NCBI GenBank assembly: GCA_040758475.1
Contig: JBFLVN010000032.1
Coordinates: 1-19,482 of the forward strand
Reading direction: 5' to 3'
From: JBFLVN01 sp040758475
Lineage (GTDB): Bacteria; JAGRBM01
DNA: 19,482 nt
Shown: positions 7,514 through 14,815 of the stretch, one piece after another
How positions within the stretch are numbered: position 1 is the stretch's first letter
Layout: every line of letters starts with the position of its first letter
Program-made: the position numbers and the translations under genes
Notes under the pieces: model-generated
The model's database searches: none
Seen by the model: the letters and a program-made list of their open reading frames with translations, nothing else
Told to the model about the DNA's origin: nothing

Positions 7514-9679
7514 TCAGAGGAAAACGAGGAGAAACCCGTCATCCGCCGTGGTCCATTGGCCGTCGGGGCCGGGACCGATCCCCACGGCGAGGTCCGGAAG
7601 GACCGGAACGGGCGAAGGAACGGTCACGAGGAGTTCCGGAATTTCGAGCATCTCGACTTCGGGCGCGGCGCCCAGGGGGTCGGCCACGACGAAGAGAATC
7701 CCCCCATTTCCCCGGAAAACGATGGTCAGCTCTCCCGCAGAAAGTCCCGGAACCGGATAGCTGCGAGCGTCCACCAGAGAGAGCCCCCCGTCTTCGAGAC
7801 CGACTTGTGCCGCCGCCGTACCGGGCGGCGTATCGAGCGTGTCGATCAGTTGGAAGTAATCGTCGCTGGTACCCATCACGCCGTCTGCGCCTTCCGTCGG
7901 AACGAGGGCCTGGGTAACCGACAAGGGAAGGGGCCTGGCCGAAGGGCTGCCAGGAAGATTGGAAACGAAGAGACGTTCGCGGTGCGCGCACTCCAGAGCA
8001 GGATTCGAAGGGCAAGGAGAAAGAGCGGTAGGGTCCGCCGCGTCCAAATCGTAAAGGACGTTGATCAAGTCATCCGGCGTGGCCGGTTCCAGGTCCGCGC
8101 CAGCACCGACCGTCAAGGCCAGATCGGGACCCACGACGACGGGCTCTCCGCGCCTTCCTTGCGAAAGGCCGGGGCTCGGAATCTGAAATACCTGCGGCGC
8201 CGTATCCAGCGTGTAGAGAAGGGCCACCGTGTCGTCGGAATTGGTAAAAGCGCCGCTCCCGCCCCCGTTGGGAACGAGGGCCCTAAGATCGGGCGTGGCG
8301 GAAAGGAAAACGGGGCGGCTTACAGCCGATTCGGAAAGGGGCCCCGCATTGATGGCAGGCCCCAAGCTCGGTCCCGCCAAGTCGATGCGGTAAATGGCGT
8401 CGGTCGTGTTTCCAAAACCATCGGCCGCTCCGTTCGAGGCGATGAGGGCGAAGCTCGTGGAGAGAACCACCGGGGCGGAAAGGGCCGTCGTTGAAAGAAA
8501 TCCGACCGTGACCGGAGCGGAGGCCGCTGGAGTGCCGGGAAGACCGGTAACAACAACTACGCCGTCATCGGCTGTACCGAAATCCGGAGAGAGGGTGGAA
8601 GAGGGAGCCGCCACAGCGAGGAGTACGCTGGCCGCATCGATCATCACGGGGCGGGAAACCACGTCCCCCTCGCCGCCGGCAAGCGGACCCACGGGAACGA
8701 GAGTGACCAACGGATCCGGCATCGCCGCGGAAAGCCCACTCACGACCGCAAGCGAATCATCTGCATTCCCGAAATCCGACGTACGGCCGACGCGGGAGAG
8801 GCCATCCGTTACCTCGCTCGTGAAAAGCGAAGCCGCGTTGTTGGCGATGATCCTCAAGGAAGTCCCTAGCACGGAAGCCGTGACGGGTTCCGTTCCCCCA
8901 TTGATGGCGGCCGCCAAACCAGTAGCGATCTGATCGGGAAGGGCCCCGGTACCCGAAATGTACTGGAAGGGGGTGCCATTGATTTCAACGATATAAGGAG
9001 TGCTATCGGCGGCGACCTCGACGGTGATCAGATCGATCTGGGGACGGGATAGATCGGCCGTCACCGCGACGGCGAAGTATTCCCCTTCCGCGCTCGCCTC
9101 CAGCACGATCGTTCCGGCCATATCGGTAGCGGTTACGGGCTGGGCCGCCGGGTTGTTCGTGCAGGAAGCGGGCGTATTCACGCACGCGGCGAGAGCCGCT
9201 GAAATTTCCAGGGCCGTCGCGTCCGCATCGGAACGAATCCGGAAAATCTCGCCGTTGAGGGTGATGGAGTAATCCCGGTTGTTGGCCACGTTTTCCACGC
9301 GGACCGATTCGAGCTGGGCGTAATGGGCCGCCGTCGCAAGCACCAAGGCATCGGCCGAAAGGGCGACGGGGTGGCTCGCCTCCCCCGGGGAAAGGTAAGG
9401 AAGCGGAACGCGCAGGAGGGTCTGGGCGCCGTCCAGGTCGCGGAGGACAACGAGTTCATCGTCGCGGCTCACGAACACGCCGTCGGGCCCCGCGCTCCGC
9501 ACGGCGAGCGCGTCGGTCCCCAGGGCGACCGGCGCGAAAGCGTCCCGGTTCGCCATGGGTCCCACCGCCAGGCGCCTGAAGCCGGAGGGGTCCTTGACCT
9601 CGCAACCCGCCGCCAGGGCGGCGAGCAGGAAAACGCCCGGGAGATTCCGAAGCCACCAGATTGCCGTTCGCGTGCGCAT
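7514..9679 (-). CDS. Large repeat lipoprotein, propeller-like, unknown function
   Basis: The family is not recognised. This 721-residue protein has a lipoprotein signal peptide with lipobox LAAGC (Cys26). The rest is built of repeats of about 55-60 residues with the pattern S-x-PV-x-LS...ALV...G-x-DG-x-x-GT-x-DD...VL-x-x-L. Repeats start near residues 47, 102, 342, 401, 454, 511, 580 and 693, and a degenerate copy without DD lies near 638. The Gly/Asp-rich turns, such as GADGVMGTSDDY (597-608) and GPDGQWTTADDG (704-715), could bind calcium. Repeat 2 is split by about 175 residues (125-300) holding two related domains, with YSITLNGEIFRIRSDADA and YIVEINGTPFQYISG, each followed by an A/I-rich helix; these resemble small beta-rich domains of phage tail proteins. 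Probable location is outer membrane or cell surface. ATG at 9679. Confidence 0.85.
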   Translation of the reverse strand: MRTRTAIWWLRNLPGVFLLAALAAGCEVKDPSGFRRLAVGPMANRDAFAPVALGTDALAVRSAGPDGVFVSRDDELVVLRDLDGAQTLLRVPLPYLSPGEASHPVALSADALVLATAAHYAQLESVRVENVANNRDYSITLNGEIFRIRSDADATALEISAALAACVNTPASCTNNPAAQPVTATDMAGTIVLEASAEGEYFAVAVTADLSRPQIDLITVEVAADSTPYIVEINGTPFQYISGTGALPDQIATGLAAAINGGTEPVTASVLGTSLRIIANNAASLFTSEVTDGLSRVGRTSDFGNADDSLAVVSGLSAAMPDPLVTLVPVGPLAGGEGDVVSRPVMIDAASVLLAVAAPSSTLSPDFGTADDGVVVVTGLPGTPAASAPVTVGFLSTTALSAPVVLSTSFALIASNGAADGFGNTTDAIYRIDLAGPSLGPAINAGPLSESAVSRPVFLSATPDLRALVPNGGGSGAFTNSDDTVALLYTLDTAPQVFQIPSPGLSQGRRGEPVVVGPDLALTVGAGADLEPATPDDLINVLYDLDAADPTALSPCPSNPALECAHRERLFVSNLPGSPSARPLPLSVTQALVPTEGADGVMGTSDDYFQLIDTLDTPPGTAAAQVGLEDGGLSLVDARSYPVPGLSAGELTIVFRGNGGILFVVADPLGAAPEVEMLEIPELLVTVPSPVPVLPDLAVGIGPGPDGQWTTADDGFLLVFL

Positions 9680-9914
9680 GGGCCGTTGCTTGGGTCCGTA
9701 CGTCCAAGGAAAGAAGGTTGGATAACTTCCGTAGTATATGGCCGCTCCAGCGCGCGGGCCAATCCTCTTTACATCGGCTTACAGAAAAGTTCCCGGCCTT
9801 TGCGTGGTCCATGGCCTTGGGGTATAGAGAGGCCCCGACGCGGCGGGCGGACGCACCACCGGCGCCCGCCCGCATTGTTTTAAGCTCTCTGCCGGGGGTG
9901 CGCCACCCCTTCCC
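9680..9914. promoter_or_regulatory. Divergent intergenic region, lipoprotein/secA
   Basis: This 235-base region separates the minus-strand repeat lipoprotein from plus-strand secA and must hold both promoters. A weak candidate for secA is TTGCGT (9800-9805), a 17-base spacer, then TATAGA (9823-9828). A hairpin at 9895-9909 directly precedes the secA start and is listed separately. No convincing small gene was seen; a SecM-like leader peptide with an arrest motif was looked for and not found. Confidence 0.35.
9895..9909 (+). promoter_or_regulatory. Hairpin over the secA ribosome-binding region
   Basis: GGGGTG (9895-9900), CGC, CACCCC (9904-9909) form a perfect 6-bp GC-rich stem ending 5 bases before the secA ATG. 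The only Shine-Dalgarno-like purines near this start (GGGGG at 9894-9898) lie in the 5' arm, so the stem could hide them. The structure is directly visible; a regulatory effect on SecA translation is inference. Confidence 0.45.
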
Positions 9915-12602
9915 ATGTCCTTTCTCCGCAAGATCTTCGGTTCCCGCAACGAGCGCTACATCAAGTCGCTCCAGCCACTCGTGGCCCGCATCGGGGAATT
10001 CGAAGGGAAATTCAAGGAACTCTCCGACACGGACCTGCGTTCCCAGACCCCCCGGCTCCGGGAACGCCTCTCCAAGGGCGAAACGCTGGACGCCCTCCTG
10101 CCCGAAGCCTTCGCCACCGCGCGGGAAGCCTCCCGGCGCGTCCTCGGGATGCGCCACTTCGACGAGCAGCTCATGGGCGGCATGGTGCTCCACCAGGGAA
10201 AAATCTCCGAAATGAAGACCGGCGAGGGGAAGACCCTGGTCGCCACTCTGCCCGTCTACCTGAACGCCCTTCCCGGAAAGGGCGTCCACGTCGTCACCGT
10301 CAACGATTACCTCGCCCGCCGCGACGCCGAATGGATGGGCCAGCTCTACCGGTTCCTGGGACTCGAAGTCGGCGTCATCGCCCACGGCATATCGGACGCC
10401 GAACGCAAGAAATCCTATGCCGCGGACGTCACCTACGGGCAGAACAACGAGTTCGGCTTCGATTACCTGCGCGACAACATGAAGTACCGGCTGGAAGACT
10501 GCGTCCAGCGGCCGCTCCACTACGCCATCGTGGACGAAGTAGACTCGATCCTGATCGACGAAGCGAGGACGCCCCTCATCATCTCGGGCCCGGCCGAGGA
10601 ATCGACGGACAAGTACTACCAGATCAACCAGATCATCCCGCGCCTCAAGAAGGACGCCGACTACACCATCGACGAAAAAGCGCGCTCGGCCCAGCTCACC
10701 GATGAAGGCGTCGAACACGTGGAGAGCCTTCTGGGAGTCCCGAACCTCTACGACCCTTCCCACATTGAAACGGTCCACCATGTCAACCAGGGGCTTCGCG
10801 CCCACACCCTCTACAACCGGGACGTGGATTACGTCGTCAAGGACGGGGAAGTGATCATCGTCGACGAGTTCACGGGGCGCCTCATGCCGGGCCGCCGGTG
10901 GTCCGACGGCCTCCACCAGGCCGTCGAAGCGAAGGAAGGCGTGACGATCGAGCGGGAGAACCAGACCCTCGCCACCATCACGTTCCAGAACTATTTCCGG
11001 CTCTACGAAAAACTTGCCGGCATGACCGGCACCGCCGACACGGAAGCGACCGAATTCGCCCAGATCTACAACCTCGAAGTCATCGTCGTCCCTACGCATC
11101 GGCCCATGATCCGGGACGATACGGCCGACGTCGTATACAAGACCGAGCGTGAGAAGTACGAGGCCGCCCTGGCGGCCATCCGGGAAAAGCACGAGAGCGG
11201 GCAGCCCGTCCTCGTTGGCACCATTTCCATCGAGAAATCGGAAGTGCTCGCCCAGATGCTCCGCAAGGCGGGCGTCCCCCACAACGTGCTCAACGCCAAA
11301 CAGCACGAGCGGGAAGCCGAGATCATCGCCCAGGCGGGGCGAAGCGGCGCGGTCACCATCTCGACCAACATGGCGGGCCGCGGCACGGACATCGTGCTGG
11401 GGGGAAACCCCGAACTCCTGGCCCGCTCTCTTTCGGGCGCCACGGAAGGCCCCGAATACGAAGAGGCCCTGGCGCGCTACAAGACCGCTTGCGAAGAAGA
11501 CAGGAAAAAAGTCCTGGAAGCGGGCGGGCTCCACGTGCTCGGGACCGAGCGGCACGAATCACGCCGCATCGACAACCAACTGCGCGGCCGTTCGGGTCGG
11601 CAAGGCGATCCCGGCTCCTCCAAGTTCTACCTCTCCCTCGAAGACGAACTGTTGCGTATCTTCGGCGGCGACCGGATCAAGGGGCTCATGGAGCGCCTTG
11701 GAATGGAAGAGGGCGAGCCCATCGAACACCCCTGGCTCACCCGGGCGATCGAGAACGCCCAACGCCGCGTGGAAGCAAGAAACTTCGACATCCGCAAGCA
11801 CCTCCTCGAATACGACGCCGTGATGAACGAGCAGCGCAAAGTGATCTACGGTGAACGGCGCGCCATCCTGGAGGGCAAGGATTTCTCCCAGAAAATCCAG
11901 GAATTCATCGGCGAGGTGCTCGAAGAGACCATGCTCGCCCACTGCGACGAGCGCGGTTACGTGGACGACTGGGACCTCCAGGGACTCAACGAGGCCCTTA
12001 AAGCGAACTTCGCCTTCGAAGCGGCCTATCACCCGGCGAAAATCGGGGACAAGAATTTCGACGAATTCTTCGAGATCGTCCGTGAAGACCTGCGCGGGCT
12101 CTACCACCAGCGGCAGCAGGAACTCGGGGCCGAGACCTTAAAGCGCGTCGAGACCTGGCGTTATCTCGTTAATCTCGACAATCTCTGGAAAGACCATCTT
12201 CACGCGATGGACGATCTGAAGGAAGGCATCGGCCTTCGCGGGTACGCCCAGCAGGACCCCAAGCAGATCTACAAGAAAGAAGCCTTCGAGCTTTTCGGCG
12301 GCACGATCGCGACCGTCAAGGTGAACACGGTGCGCGACATCTTCCACGTCCGCCTGCGGCAGGAATCCGAGATCGACGCGGAGGAAAGGAAACGCCGGGA
12401 AGCCGTGCGGCGCCTCAACCTCGTCCACGGAGAGGCCGGCGGCAAATCGGAGCCCGCCAAGCCCAAGCCCCAGCGAAGGCCCCAGGTCAAAGTGGGCCGG
12501 AACGACCCTTGCTGGTGCGGGAGCGGGAAGAAATACAAGAAGTGCCACGGGCGGGAATCGGCCGAAGGGGGCCAGGAAGGCGATTCGGCCGCCGAGGCAT
12601 AA
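9915..12602 (+). CDS. secA: Preprotein translocase ATPase SecA
   Basis: SecA is the cytoplasmic motor that pushes unfolded secretory proteins through the SecYEG channel. The 895-residue protein is full length. Walker A is MKTGEGKTL (100-108) and the DEAD-type Walker B is VDEVDSILIDEARTPL (206-221). The preprotein cross-linking region (about 222-370) and the second helicase domain are present; the latter carries TNMAGRGTDIVLGGNPE and a helicase motif VI in RRIDNQLRGRSGRQGDPG. The helical wing and scaffold end at about 820. A short Lys/Pro linker leads to the C-terminal zinc motif GRNDPCWCGSGKKYKKCHG with Cys866, Cys868, Cys877 and His878, which binds SecB and/or ribosome partners. The ATG at 9915 is the only sensible start. 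Two small envelope genes follow on the same strand. Confidence 0.99.
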   Translation: MSFLRKIFGSRNERYIKSLQPLVARIGEFEGKFKELSDTDLRSQTPRLRERLSKGETLDALLPEAFATAREASRRVLGMRHFDEQLMGGMVLHQGKISEMKTGEGKTLVATLPVYLNALPGKGVHVVTVNDYLARRDAEWMGQLYRFLGLEVGVIAHGISDAERKKSYAADVTYGQNNEFGFDYLRDNMKYRLEDCVQRPLHYAIVDEVDSILIDEARTPLIISGPAEESTDKYYQINQIIPRLKKDADYTIDEKARSAQLTDEGVEHVESLLGVPNLYDPSHIETVHHVNQGLRAHTLYNRDVDYVVKDGEVIIVDEFTGRLMPGRRWSDGLHQAVEAKEGVTIERENQTLATITFQNYFRLYEKLAGMTGTADTEATEFAQIYNLEVIVVPTHRPMIRDDTADVVYKTEREKYEAALAAIREKHESGQPVLVGTISIEKSEVLAQMLRKAGVPHNVLNAKQHEREAEIIAQAGRSGAVTISTNMAGRGTDIVLGGNPELLARSLSGATEGPEYEEALARYKTACEEDRKKVLEAGGLHVLGTERHESRRIDNQLRGRSGRQGDPGSSKFYLSLEDELLRIFGGDRIKGLMERLGMEEGEPIEHPWLTRAIENAQRRVEARNFDIRKHLLEYDAVMNEQRKVIYGERRAILEGKDFSQKIQEFIGEVLEETMLAHCDERGYVDDWDLQGLNEALKANFAFEAAYHPAKIGDKNFDEFFEIVREDLRGLYHQRQQELGAETLKRVETWRYLVNLDNLWKDHLHAMDDLKEGIGLRGYAQQDPKQIYKKEAFELFGGTIATVKVNTVRDIFHVRLRQESEIDAEERKRREAVRRLNLVHGEAGGKSEPAKPKPQRRPQVKVGRNDPCWCGSGKKYKKCHGRESAEGGQEGDSAAEA

Positions 12603-12621
12603 ATCTTCCTGAATCCGAGAC

Positions 12622-12649
12622 TTGGCGGCCTTGGATTTTGCGGTAAGAA
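12622..12649 (+). promoter_or_regulatory. Weak candidate promoter for the small membrane peptide/lipoprotein pair
   Basis: TTGGCG (12622-12627) is separated by 16 bases from TAAGAA (12644-12649), in the 68-base gap after secA. The match is partial and read-through from secA is equally likely. Confidence 0.25.
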
Positions 12650-12670
12650 TTCAAACTGGGAGAGGAAATC

Positions 12671-12841
12671 ATGATCCACGAAACGACCGGCGGAGGACTG
12701 CTTGGAGCCCTCTTCATTTTCGGCGGCATTTATGCCGGCATCGCGGCTGGGGCCGTAGCGGCCTGCGTCGCCCTGGCCAAGTTCCTCCCCAAAATCCAGG
12801 CCAAGCTTTCCGCCAAGGGCGGCGAAAAGGCCCCCGCATGA
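12671..12841 (+). CDS. Small single-helix membrane protein (56 aa)
   Basis: The family is not recognised. This short gene encodes 56 residues: a polar N-terminus (MIHETTGGG), one hydrophobic Gly/Ala-rich helix at about 10-37, and a Lys-rich tail (KIQAKLSAKGGEKAPA). By the positive-inside rule the C-terminus would face the cytoplasm. It is well supported by a GGGAGAGG ribosome site 5 to 12 bases before the ATG, by strong high-GC codon use, and by its TGA overlapping the next gene's ATG (12838-12841). The coupling suggests it works with the downstream lipoprotein. A role near the Sec machinery is suggested only by position. Confidence 0.7.
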   Translation: MIHETTGGGLLGALFIFGGIYAGIAAGAVAACVALAKFLPKIQAKLSAKGGEKAPA

Positions 12842-13263
12842 GGCGCCTTGGCGCCGCCTGGGCGCTCGGATTCTTCGTCCTCCTCGGCGGTTGCGGAGCC
12901 AAGGCCCCCGACCATCCCGAGGAACTCCGGATCATCGTCCAGGGATTCCTCGCTAGCCTCGAACTCAAGAATTACCCCGTCGCCACGGAATCGGTGGACC
13001 CTTCCCGGCGGGCCGATTTCGTCCGTTACACGGACGATCTGGGCGACAAGACGACGATCACCGAATCCCAGATCCGTTCCATCGACGTCCCCACGAACGA
13101 GGAGCGCGACAAGCTGCCCGACGATGCCCCTCTCGAGGCCACGGTCGTGGTGAGTTACAAGTACTTCCGCCTTCCCTCGACGACGGTCAAGAACGAGGTC
13201 AAATCCATGACCTGGGTGTTTAACAGCGACCGCAAACGCTGGTTTCTCAAAAACGGCTGGTAA
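12838..13263 (+). CDS. Small putative lipoprotein, unknown function
   Basis: This 141-residue protein has a signal peptide MRRLGAAWALGFFVLLGGC, with lipobox Cys19. The mature part begins with a helical segment (PEELRIIVQGFLASLELKNY), followed by alternating strands such as EATVVVSYKYFRLPS and SMTWVFNSDRKRWFLKNGW. The pattern of an N-terminal helix, then a curved sheet ending in WxF and a terminal WFL-x-NG, resembles NTF2-like/DUF4878-type lipoproteins, but this is a guess from pattern only. Its ATG overlaps the TGA of the 56-residue membrane peptide, so the two are probably translated together. No ribosome site of its own is needed. The downstream region is a non-coding stretch of 361 bases. 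Confidence 0.8.
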   Translation: MRRLGAAWALGFFVLLGGCGAKAPDHPEELRIIVQGFLASLELKNYPVATESVDPSRRADFVRYTDDLGDKTTITESQIRSIDVPTNEERDKLPDDAPLEATVVVSYKYFRLPSTTVKNEVKSMTWVFNSDRKRWFLKNGW

Positions 13264-13624
13264 AATCAAAATTTCCTTCCGTCCTCCGGTCGCTCCGCTC
13301 GGGGCGTCAATGATCGCGCGTTCTCTTCCGTTCCCTGCCCGGTTTAGACATTCCACAACTTCCAGGCCAGATACACCCCAAAAGGCGTTTCCCCGCAAGT
13401 ACGGAGCATTTGGCTACAGTCGTCGTACGAAATCGCTACGATGACAATTCTGTGACTTGGGTCATGTAAATTCTTGACCGTAGCGTCATCCCGCGTGACC
13501 AATCGGGGCATCGCGGTTGAGCGGCGCCACACGACCGTTCTTAATTGTGGTCAGGTTGTCCTAACTAAAAACTTCAAGCACCAAAGCATCGACATCATGG
13601 GACCGAGGGGCGGTAGGAGTCTCG
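13264..13624. other. 361-bp non-coding region of lower GC
   Basis: No convincing gene was found here. A sampled line (13441-13500) is about 48% GC, well below the flanks. It contains an imperfect GC stem just after the lipoprotein gene (CGCTCC 13291-13296 with GGGGCG 13301-13306, one G-T pair, no T-run). Further on are a palindrome TCGTACGA around 13425-13432, a cluster of TGAC/GTCA half-sites at 13441-13499, and AT-rich sequence (TTCTTA ... TAACTAAAA, 13538-13570) that could be the kinase promoter. AGGAG at 13615-13619 is the ribosome site of the kinase gene. Confidence 0.6.
13434..13499. promoter_or_regulatory. Inverted repeat and TGAC/GTCA half-site cluster upstream of the kinase
   Basis: CGCTACG (13434-13440) and CGTAGCG (13479-13485) form a perfect 7-bp inverted repeat. 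Between and beside them, TGAC or GTCA occurs at 13442, 13453, 13461, 13475, 13485 and 13496. These starts are 8-14 bases apart, mostly near one helical turn, and include TGAC-N4-GTCA and TGAC-N6-GTCA pairs. This looks like a regulator-binding region for the signalling operon. No regulator is identified, and the cluster might be chance. Confidence 0.35.
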
Positions 13625-14770
13625 GTGGTGAAGATTTTTGATTCCTCCGGTTTCATGCCGCACGGGCATTGTTTCTTGTGGCAGCCGGGCGTCCTCTGGC
13701 TTCATGTCCTTTCGGACAGCCTGATCGCGCTCTCGTACTATTCGATCCCTCTGGCGCTGGCCTACTTCGTCCACAAGCGCACCGACCTCGCATTCAACTG
13801 GATTTTCCGCCTGTTCGCGGCCTTCATTTTCTGGTGCGGTACGACCCATATCTTCGGAATCTGGGTGATCTGGAATCCGAACTACTGGCTCGACGGCGCG
13901 GCGAAGGCCGTGACCGCCACGGTCTCGTTCGTCACGGCCATGATCCTCTGGCCCCTCATCCCCAAAGCGCTCGCCCTTCCGAGCCCCCACCAGCTCGAAG
14001 AGGCCAACACGCGCCTCCAGGAACTCAACGAAACCCTCGAACGCCGGGTCGCCGCCCGCACGGCGGAACTCCGCCACGCCAACGGCGAGCTCGAACAATT
14101 CGCCCATGTGGTTTCCCACGACCTGCGCGAGCCGCTCCGGGCCATCGTGAGTTACTCGGAACTCATCGAGCGCAAGCTGGGCGTCCAGCTCGATGCCGCC
14201 ACTTCCAAGCACTTCGGCTACATCATCGGCGGCGCCCGCCGCATGCAGGATTTGATCTCCGACCTCCTGGCCTATGCGCGGGTGGGGCAGCCAGCCCCGC
14301 AGCCCCTCATCCTGGTCGATAGCGGCAGGGCCCTGGATGGCGCTCTCTCGAACCTAAAACGCCTCGCTGACGAGACAAAAGCGCAAATCACCCACAACGG
14401 TCTGCCGCCGGTGCGCGCGGATTCGATCCTTCTCACCCAGCTCTTCCAGAACCTCGTTGGGAACGCCATCAAGTACCGCCGTCCGGGAGAGACGCCCAAG
14501 GTACACGTCCACTGCAAAGGGGAGAGTGGCGCGTGGCACTTTGAGGTGGCCGACAACGGGCGGGGAATCCCTCCCGAACAGCACGAGAGGGTCTTCGAAC
14601 TCTTCCAGCGCTTTAGTCCCGACGACGCCCTGGCCGAACCCGGCACCGGCATGGGCCTGGCCATCGCCAAGAAGATCGTCGAACGATGGGGAGGAAAAAT
14701 CTGGGTGGAATCCCAGGCAGGCAGCGGATCGGTGTTTCATTTCACAATCCCCCGCGAGCCACAGGCCTAG
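13625..14770 (+). CDS. Ethylene-receptor-like sensor histidine kinase
   Basis: This 381-residue membrane histidine kinase has three transmembrane helices (about 22-45, 58-80, 88-113) that form an ethylene-binding domain. Aligned to Arabidopsis ETR1 as I recall it, about 50 residues match without gaps at a constant offset of +6. All residues reported as critical there are kept: Asp31, Tyr38, Ile41, Pro42, Ile68 and the copper ligands Cys71 and His75 (ETR1 Asp25, Tyr32, Ile35, Pro36, Ile62, Cys65, His69). A coiled-coil linker (about 121-157) leads to HisKA with phospho-acceptor His165 (SHDLREPL). The ATPase domain has the N-box with Asn280, DNGRGIP (310-316) and GTGMGLAIAKK (340-350). Unlike plant receptors it has no GAF domain. 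The start is GTG at 13625 (or the next GTG at 13628), after AGGAG. The partner regulator follows 45 bases downstream. Confidence 0.93.
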   Translation: MVKIFDSSGFMPHGHCFLWQPGVLWLHVLSDSLIALSYYSIPLALAYFVHKRTDLAFNWIFRLFAAFIFWCGTTHIFGIWVIWNPNYWLDGAAKAVTATVSFVTAMILWPLIPKALALPSPHQLEEANTRLQELNETLERRVAARTAELRHANGELEQFAHVVSHDLREPLRAIVSYSELIERKLGVQLDAATSKHFGYIIGGARRMQDLISDLLAYARVGQPAPQPLILVDSGRALDGALSNLKRLADETKAQITHNGLPPVRADSILLTQLFQNLVGNAIKYRRPGETPKVHVHCKGESGAWHFEVADNGRGIPPEQHERVFELFQRFSPDDALAEPGTGMGLAIAKKIVERWGGKIWVESQAGSGSVFHFTIPREPQA

Positions 14771-14815
14771 GAAGAACAGGGATAGAGAGACAAGGAAAAG
14801 AGAGGTCTACTGGTC

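Noticed and set aside
9661..10215. SecM-like leader peptide upstream of secA
   Set aside because: The open frame runs on into secA in another frame and shows no signal peptide followed by an arrest motif.
9456..11555. Minus-strand open frame of 699 codons across secA
   Set aside because: It is antisense to secA, which is certain from its motifs.
13291..13306. Stem CGCTCC-GCTC-GGGGCG as a terminator after the small lipoprotein
   Set aside because: The stem is short with a G-T pair and there is no T-run after it.
13344..13532. Minus-strand 62-codon open frame ending in GVYLAWKLWNV
   Set aside because: It lies in the low-GC region, has no clear ribosome site, covers the inverted repeats, and has no recognisable family. 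It might be a gene remnant but cannot be supported.
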